Shown here piece by piece: positions 59,611 through 64,000 of a stretch of 64,000 nucleotides of DNA. Below the pieces are notes generated by a model, which saw only the letters and a list, made by a program, of their open reading frames with translations, searched no databases and was not told the origin of the DNA. Each line of letters starts with the position of its first letter. Within the stretch, counting starts at the first letter, position 1. Position numbers and translations under genes: made by a program. The stretch is from Paraburkholderia tropica (GTDB taxonomy: Bacteria > Pseudomonadota > Gammaproteobacteria > Burkholderiales > Burkholderiaceae). The stretch is from the NCBI RefSeq assembly GCF_914484835.1, contig NZ_CAJZAR010000052.1:1-64000 (forward strand), read 5' to 3'.

Positions 59611-62346
59611 ATGAATCCATGCTTCGGACGGGACGACGCGGGCGGGACGCCGCAACGCGTGCGGCCGTCCGCGTCGGGTTCTGTATTGGCTGCGCTGCGG
59701 GCGCGCCGCGATCTTCGTGAGTCCGGCGTTCGCGCGCATGCCGCGGCGCCGTGGGCCGTGTGCGCGCGGCTCGTCGTGTGGTTGATCATCCGGCTCGCGC
59801 TGGCGAGCGGCCTGGGTTTGTGCGCGCCCGCGTTCGCCGCCGATTCGGCTGCGGCCGCCACGCCATCCGCCTCTGCGGCCTCCGACGCGTCCGCGGCTTC
59901 CGCCGCACCGGCCGCGCCCGTCGCCGTGCCGGTGCTGCCCGCGTTGCGCAGCCTCATCACCGGCGCGCCCTTGCCGGTTTCGGGCGCCTCGGCCGCCGAC
60001 GCCGCCTCGGCGCCGTCACCCGCGAGCCAGGCGGAATTCACGCGCTCGCTCGACAGCGTCATCACCACGCTCGACAACGACAAGCAGCGCAACGCGCTCG
60101 TCTCCCAGCTCAAGAAACTGCGTTCGGCGTCCGCGAACGTCGCGCCCGCGCCGGCTTCGGGCGCGGCGGCGAACGCGTCCGGCCTGCTCGGCGCGATCGC
60201 TTCGGGCCTCGCCTCGGTGGAAGCCGACGCGCGCCGCGGCCGCAGTCCGCTGCATTACTGGGCGGGCCGCTTCAACGCTGCGGGCATCGAGATCTACACG
60301 ATCGCCTCGGGCGGCGAGGGCGAAAGCCTCGGGCGCATCGTCTTCGACATGGCGGCGCTGCTGTTCGGCTGGGGCGTCTGCGCCGCGACGCTGCGCTGGC
60401 TCGAACGCCGCATGCTGCGGCGCTTTTCCGTGCAGGTGCACCTGCAGCCCAATCCCAGCACGATCGATCTGCTGGTGTTCGTGCTGCATCGCGTCGCGCC
60501 GTGGATCGTCGCGTTCATCGGCGCGCTGATGGTGGAGCGCGCACTGCCCCAGGCGCTCGGCCGCACGATCGGCGTGGTGATCGCCTATGCGATCGTGGCG
60601 GGCGCGGTGTTCTCGTCGATTTGTCTGATCATGTTTTCGCTGTTCGGCGCGGGGCACCGGCGCGTGGCCGTGAACGTGCTGATCCGCGATGCGCGGCGGC
60701 TGCTCTGGGCGATCGGCGTGTTCGCCGCGCTCGGCGACGCGGCCACCAATTACGAAGTCGCGAGCGAACTGGGCGTCAATCTCGCCGCGCTGGTCTCGAC
60801 CTTCGCGAACATGACGGCGGCCGTGCTCACGGCGGTGTTCGCGATCGGCTTCCGGCGGCCCGTCGCGCATCTGATCCGCAACCGCGGCTATCAATTACGC
60901 ACGGACCACAAGGCGCTCACCGAAGTCTTCGACGTGCTCGCCTCGCTCTGGCAATTGCCCATGCTGCTGCTCGCGGCGGCGTCGATCGTGGCGACGCTCG
61001 GCGGCATCGGCAGCCACGAAGACGTGCTGCAAATTTCGGTCGTCACCGCGCTGTTGCTGGTGCTCGCGTTCTTCCTCTCGGCCGTGGTGTTCCGCATCAC
61101 GCGGCCCGATCTCACGCGCGTGCGGCGGCGCTCGCCGTATCTGCGCCGGCTGCTGCGCTTCGCGGGCACGCTGCTCGTGCTGTTCGTCTGGCTCGCGTAT
61201 TTCGAGTCGTGTGCGCGCCTCTGGGACGTCTCGCTCGCCGCGATCATCGAGGCGAACGTGGCCGCGCGCGGCATTGCCCACGCGATCTTCGCGATTCTCT
61301 TCACGGTGTTTCTCGCGTGGCTCGTGTGGATCGTGCTCGATACGGCGATTCTCGAAGCGCTCAACCCGAGCGGCCCGCGCACCAAGGGCCGCGCGCCGAG
61401 CACGCGCGCGCGCACGATGCTGCCGCTCGTGCGCAACGCGCTGCTCGTGTCGATCCTCACGATCGCGGGCATCGTCACGGCGGCGAATCTCGGCATCAAC
61501 GTGACGCCGCTGCTTGCGGGCGCGGGCGTGATCGGCCTGGCGATCGGCTTCGGCGCGCAGTCGCTCGTGACCGACCTGATCACGGGCCTCTTCATCATCA
61601 TCGAAGAAACGATTTCGGTCGGCGACTGGATCGATCTCGACAACGGCCACGCGGGCACGGTCGAGCATTTGTCGATTCGCACCGTGCGGCTGCGCGACGG
61701 GCAGGGCGCGATCCACGCGATCCCGTTTTCGCAGATCAAGATCGTCAAGAATCTGTCGCGCGATTTCGCGTTCGCGGTGTTCGAAGTGCGTGTGCCGTTT
61801 TCCGTCGATCTCGATACGGTCACGCGCATGATCCGCGAGACCGGCGCGGAACTGGTCGCGGATTTCCGCTATCGGCGCGAGATTCTCGGGCCCGTGGAGG
61901 TGTGGGGGCTCGACCGCTTCGATCCGAACTGGATGGTCGTGAAAGGGCAGATCAAGACGCGGCCGTTGCAGCAGTGGAGCGTGGCGCGGGCGTTCAATGC
62001 GCGCCTGAAGCGGCATATGGACGAGGCGGGCATCGAGATGCCGGTGCCGCAGATGCAGGTGCATATGTCGCCGCGCGGCGACGACGGGCGCGAACCCGGC
62101 AACGGTTCCGACTCCGATGCGGGGCTCGACGAAGCGGGCGGCGCGCCGGAGTCGGGCGAAGCGCGGGCGCGTGCCGAGGCCAGAGTCGAAGCGAAGGAAG
62201 CCGAAGCGAAGGAAGCGGCGGCGGCCAGCGACATCACCACGCGCGGTGTGACGCGCGACGCCTCGCACGAACCGCGACCCGCGCCGCCGCCGACCGGCAG
62301 TCCCGAAGGCGCGCCGCCGCAGATTCCAACAGCGGGACGCAACTGA
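59611..62346 (+). CDS. Large MscS-family mechanosensitive channel
   Basis: 911-residue membrane channel. A signal-like segment ends at AFAADS (about residue 72). An Ala/Pro-rich periplasmic region of about 140 residues and about ten membrane helices follow. The MscS core is at about residues 600-800: LGINVTPLLAGAGVIGLAIG forms the pore-lining TM3, and GAQSLVTDLITGLFIIIEET the following helix. VGDWIDLDNGHAGTVEHLSI starts the beta domain. The C-terminus adds an acidic Glu/Ala-rich tail (about 840-890) and a Pro-rich end. The ATG at 59611 gives an unusually long N-terminal lead; a GTG at 59758 would place the signal peptide at the N-terminus. Confidence 0.88.
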   Translation: MNPCFGRDDAGGTPQRVRPSASGSVLAALRARRDLRESGVRAHAAAPWAVCARLVVWLIIRLALASGLGLCAPAFAADSAAAATPSASAASDASAASAAPAAPVAVPVLPALRSLITGAPLPVSGASAADAASAPSPASQAEFTRSLDSVITTLDNDKQRNALVSQLKKLRSASANVAPAPASGAAANASGLLGAIASGLASVEADARRGRSPLHYWAGRFNAAGIEIYTIASGGEGESLGRIVFDMAALLFGWGVCAATLRWLERRMLRRFSVQVHLQPNPSTIDLLVFVLHRVAPWIVAFIGALMVERALPQALGRTIGVVIAYAIVAGAVFSSICLIMFSLFGAGHRRVAVNVLIRDARRLLWAIGVFAALGDAATNYEVASELGVNLAALVSTFANMTAAVLTAVFAIGFRRPVAHLIRNRGYQLRTDHKALTEVFDVLASLWQLPMLLLAAASIVATLGGIGSHEDVLQISVVTALLLVLAFFLSAVVFRITRPDLTRVRRRSPYLRRLLRFAGTLLVLFVWLAYFESCARLWDVSLAAIIEANVAARGIAHAIFAILFTVFLAWLVWIVLDTAILEALNPSGPRTKGRAPSTRARTMLPLVRNALLVSILTIAGIVTAANLGINVTPLLAGAGVIGLAIGFGAQSLVTDLITGLFIIIEETISVGDWIDLDNGHAGTVEHLSIRTVRLRDGQGAIHAIPFSQIKIVKNLSRDFAFAVFEVRVPFSVDLDTVTRMIRETGAELVADFRYRREILGPVEVWGLDRFDPNWMVVKGQIKTRPLQQWSVARAFNARLKRHMDEAGIEMPVPQMQVHMSPRGDDGREPGNGSDSDAGLDEAGGAPESGEARARAEARVEAKEAEAKEAAAASDITTRGVTRDASHEPRPAPPPTGSPEGAPPQIPTAGRN

Positions 62347-62354
62347 GCGCGATG

Positions 62355-62969
62355 TCAGGCCGTCTCGGCCAGCGGCAGCACGTCGTTCACGTGCGTGGCG
62401 ATCTGCTCGCCCGCCACGCCGTACACATGCAGCGAAACCGTCTGCGTGGCGCTGTCGTTCGCGAGCCGATGGACGTTCGCACGTCCGGGGCCGCCGAACG
62501 CCATCGCGCCGGATGTGCCTGCCGTCCGTTCGTGCGCGCGCCGGAATTCGGCGACGCCGCGCGCTTCATCCCAACCGTACAGCGTCTCGGTGAGCGTGCC
62601 GTCGAGCACGGCGTAGCCGCACCACGCGTGATGCGCGTGCACCGGGCTCGCCTGACCCGGCTGCCAGACCAGCGTCGCGACCGCATAACGGCCGCGCGGA
62701 TCGGCGGCGATCAGATGGCGGCGATAACGATCCGCGCCGCCCACGCGCTGCGCGGGCAAGACGAGCGCGGGATCGGCCAGCGCCTGTGCGAGCGCGAAAC
62801 GCACGCCTTGCCCGAACGCCGCACAGCGCGACGGATCGTCGTCGGCGTTTTCGTGACCGCAATGGGCGAGGGCGCAGGTGTCGAACACGCCGTCGAGTGT
62901 GCCGCACAGGCGCGCGACGGCGGCGGCGTGTGCGGTTTCCAGCAGCGCGGGGTGAAAGGGCGCGTTCAT
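62355..62969 (-). CDS. Cysteine dioxygenase-like cupin protein
   Basis: 204-residue cupin of the type I cysteine dioxygenase family, which oxidises cysteine to cysteine sulfinate with non-haem iron. SPVHAHHAWCGYAVLDGTL (about residue 110) gives the H-x-H iron ligands, and GRANVHRLANDS supplies the third His. The product starts MNAPFHPALLETAHAAAVAR. It is divergent from an Lrp/AsnC regulator across a 129-base gap, a common arrangement for cysteine-responsive control. A related thiol dioxygenase activity (for example 3-mercaptopropionate) cannot be excluded. Confidence 0.88.
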   Translation of the reverse strand: MNAPFHPALLETAHAAAVARLCGTLDGVFDTCALAHCGHENADDDPSRCAAFGQGVRFALAQALADPALVLPAQRVGGADRYRRHLIAADPRGRYAVATLVWQPGQASPVHAHHAWCGYAVLDGTLTETLYGWDEARGVAEFRRAHERTAGTSGAMAFGGPGRANVHRLANDSATQTVSLHVYGVAGEQIATHVNDVLPLAETA

Positions 62970-63063
62970 CGGATGGCCTCGTGTCGTGTTGTTCTCCTAG
63001 ACAGAGTTATAGCGATTGGCGCCGAGAAAGAGTTTCCCTTCTTTTTTTCCATTGCGGCGTAAG

Positions 63064-63080
63064 ATAGAAGAAATTTCTAT
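63064..63080. promoter_or_regulatory. Inverted repeat in the cdo/lrp divergent region
   Basis: ATAGAA (63064-63069) and TTCTAT (63075-63080) flank a 5-base spacer. The site is 18 bases before the Lrp-type start and AT-rich, as Lrp/AsnC operators often are. Confidence 0.5.
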
Positions 63081-63098
63081 ACGACGGGGTAGGCGGGA

Positions 63099-63557
63099 AT
63101 GGATATCATCGATAAAAAGCTCGTGGAGCTGCTCCAGCAGGACGCCACCATGCCGGTCGCCGAGCTGGCGCAGCGCGTGAATCTCTCGCAGACGCCGTGC
63201 TGGAAACGCGTGCAGCGCCTCAAGGAAACCGGTGTGATCCGCGCGCAGGTGGCGCTGTGCGATCCGAAAAAGCTGGGCGTGGGCACGACGGTGTTCGTCG
63301 CGGTGCGCACGAACCAGCACACCGAGGCGTGGGCGCAGGCTTTCACGCGCGCGGTGCAGGATTTTCCCGAGATCGTCGAGGTGTACAGGATGAGCGGCGA
63401 AACCGACTATCTGCTGCGCGTGGTGGTGTCCGATATCGACGACTTCGACCGCATCTACAAGCAGCTGATTCGCGCCGTGCCGCTGTTCGACGTGAGTTCG
63501 AGTTTCGCGATGGAGCAGATCAAGTATTCGACGGCGCTGCCGGTGCGCGGGACGTGA
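63099..63557 (+). CDS. Lrp/AsnC-family regulator (DecR/CuyR-like)
   Basis: 152-residue regulator. The N-terminal helix-turn-helix contains MPVAELAQRVNLSQTPCWKR and VQRLKETGVI; the LSQTPCWKRVQRL form is typical of DecR/CuyR-type cysteine-responsive members. The C-terminal RAM domain contains VEVYRMSGETDYLLRVVVSD. It is divergent from a cysteine dioxygenase-like gene, which supports control of cysteine catabolism. That pairing is inference from position and family. Confidence 0.9.
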   Translation: MDIIDKKLVELLQQDATMPVAELAQRVNLSQTPCWKRVQRLKETGVIRAQVALCDPKKLGVGTTVFVAVRTNQHTEAWAQAFTRAVQDFPEIVEVYRMSGETDYLLRVVVSDIDDFDRIYKQLIRAVPLFDVSSSFAMEQIKYSTALPVRGT

Positions 63558-63666
63558 GCGTTTTGCGCACGTTCTCTCCGTCGTCTGGAGCGCAAGCCGT
63601 CTGCAAGGCGCGGCGGCGTAGAATGCCCGTTCCTTCTTCCTCACCTCATCGGGCAGGGCACGTTAC

Positions 63667-63861
63667 ATGAACGAACCGCGCAAGAAGAACCCCACGCTGG
63701 GCGTAGGCGTCCTGATCGTCGTGGTGGTGCTGTTCGTGATCGGCACGGTGCTGTTCAACGCGCTGCGCAGCAAGCGCGACTACGACGAGACCGTCGGCGC
63801 CCAGGCGAGCCACGCGGCGACCAGCACGGCCGCTTCGCAGGCGGGCAGCGCGACGCAATAA
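63667..63861 (+). CDS. Small single-pass membrane protein, unknown
   Basis: 64-residue protein. A basic N-terminus (MNEPRKKNPT) precedes one membrane helix (LGVGVLIVVVVLFVIGTVLF, residues 11-30), then a short Ala/Thr/Ser-rich tail. The topology suggests a short cytosolic N-terminus and a periplasmic tail. No family is recognised. Confidence 0.7.
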   Translation: MNEPRKKNPTLGVGVLIVVVVLFVIGTVLFNALRSKRDYDETVGAQASHAATSTAASQAGSATQ

Positions 63862-63908
63862 CGCTTGATCGCGCCGCGTTAGCCGTTACCCGCGTTACTC
63901 GTCACGCA

Positions 63909-64000
63909 TTACTCTTCCGGCAGACGGATCAGGCTCGCGTCGCGGCGAATCAGCCATGACGCCGCGAGCATCTGCTTGCCTTGATGCGCGAGCAGCTTCA
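63909..64000 (-). CDS. 3' end of a gene cut by the window edge
   Basis: Minus-strand frame ending in KLLAHQGKQMLAASWLIRRD then ASLIRLPEE and a TAA stop at 63909-63911. GC-rich third positions fit a real gene continuing to the right. The family cannot be recognised from 29 residues. Confidence 0.55.
   Translation of the reverse strand, partial: KLLAHQGKQMLAASWLIRRDASLIRLPEE

Overview
This window is chromosomal DNA of a Burkholderiales bacterium, most likely Paraburkholderia, Caballeronia or Burkholderia. The signs are high GC with strong third-position bias, a glgC-glgA pair, a hopanoid hpnIJKL block, the arginine succinyltransferase (AST) pathway split into aruF/aruG as in Pseudomonas and Burkholderia, and an MdtABC-type efflux operon. 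No rRNA, tRNA, integrase, transposase or CRISPR array was seen.

Layout. 0-5 kb (minus strand): an unrecognised acidic protein, pyridoxal kinase pdxY, and glgC-glgA for glycogen synthesis. 5-10.2 kb: an AT-richer accessory patch with a lipid A acyltransferase-like gene, a broken alpha/beta hydrolase gene, a ParA-type ATPase without its P-loop translationally coupled to a HEPN-domain protein with an intact RX4H motif, and a membrane protein. The 3.3 kb block holding the last three is bracketed by a 107-bp near-perfect direct repeat derived from the hydrolase gene. 10.2-18.8 kb: a luciferase-like oxidoreductase, hpnI-hpnJ-hpnK-hpnL, a BamE-like lipoprotein and a patatin-like phospholipase. 19-31.3 kb: a complete arginine/ornithine uptake and AST catabolic unit (permeases, ATPase, ArgR-type regulator, astC-aruF-aruG-astD-astB-astE), with the binding-protein gene at the far end.

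31.5-38.4 kb: four signalling genes with EAL, HDOD, PAS and GGDEF domains. 38.5-42.2 kb: a periplasmic peroxiredoxin, a second BamE-like lipoprotein, a small DUF1232 protein, and an XRE/AbiEii toxin-antitoxin pair behind a palindromic operator. 42.2-50.1 kb (minus): mdtA-mdtB-mdtC. 50.5-53.5 kb: an IclR regulator, a gene-free stretch with two strong intrinsic terminators (possible small RNAs), and an ammonium transporter gene with a good sigma-54 promoter. 54-64 kb: a histidine kinase, small membrane and lipoproteins, DJ-1 and GNAT proteins, an Rrf2 regulator with matching operators before itself and a NAD(P)-binding protein, an MscS channel, a cysteine dioxygenase divergent from an Lrp-type regulator, and a cut-off gene at the right edge.

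The most unusual region is the repeat-bracketed accessory block at 6.5-10.1 kb. It looks like the decayed remnant of a ParA/HEPN module. Many genes have antisense or alternate-frame open frames caused by GC-rich codon use, and these were left out.
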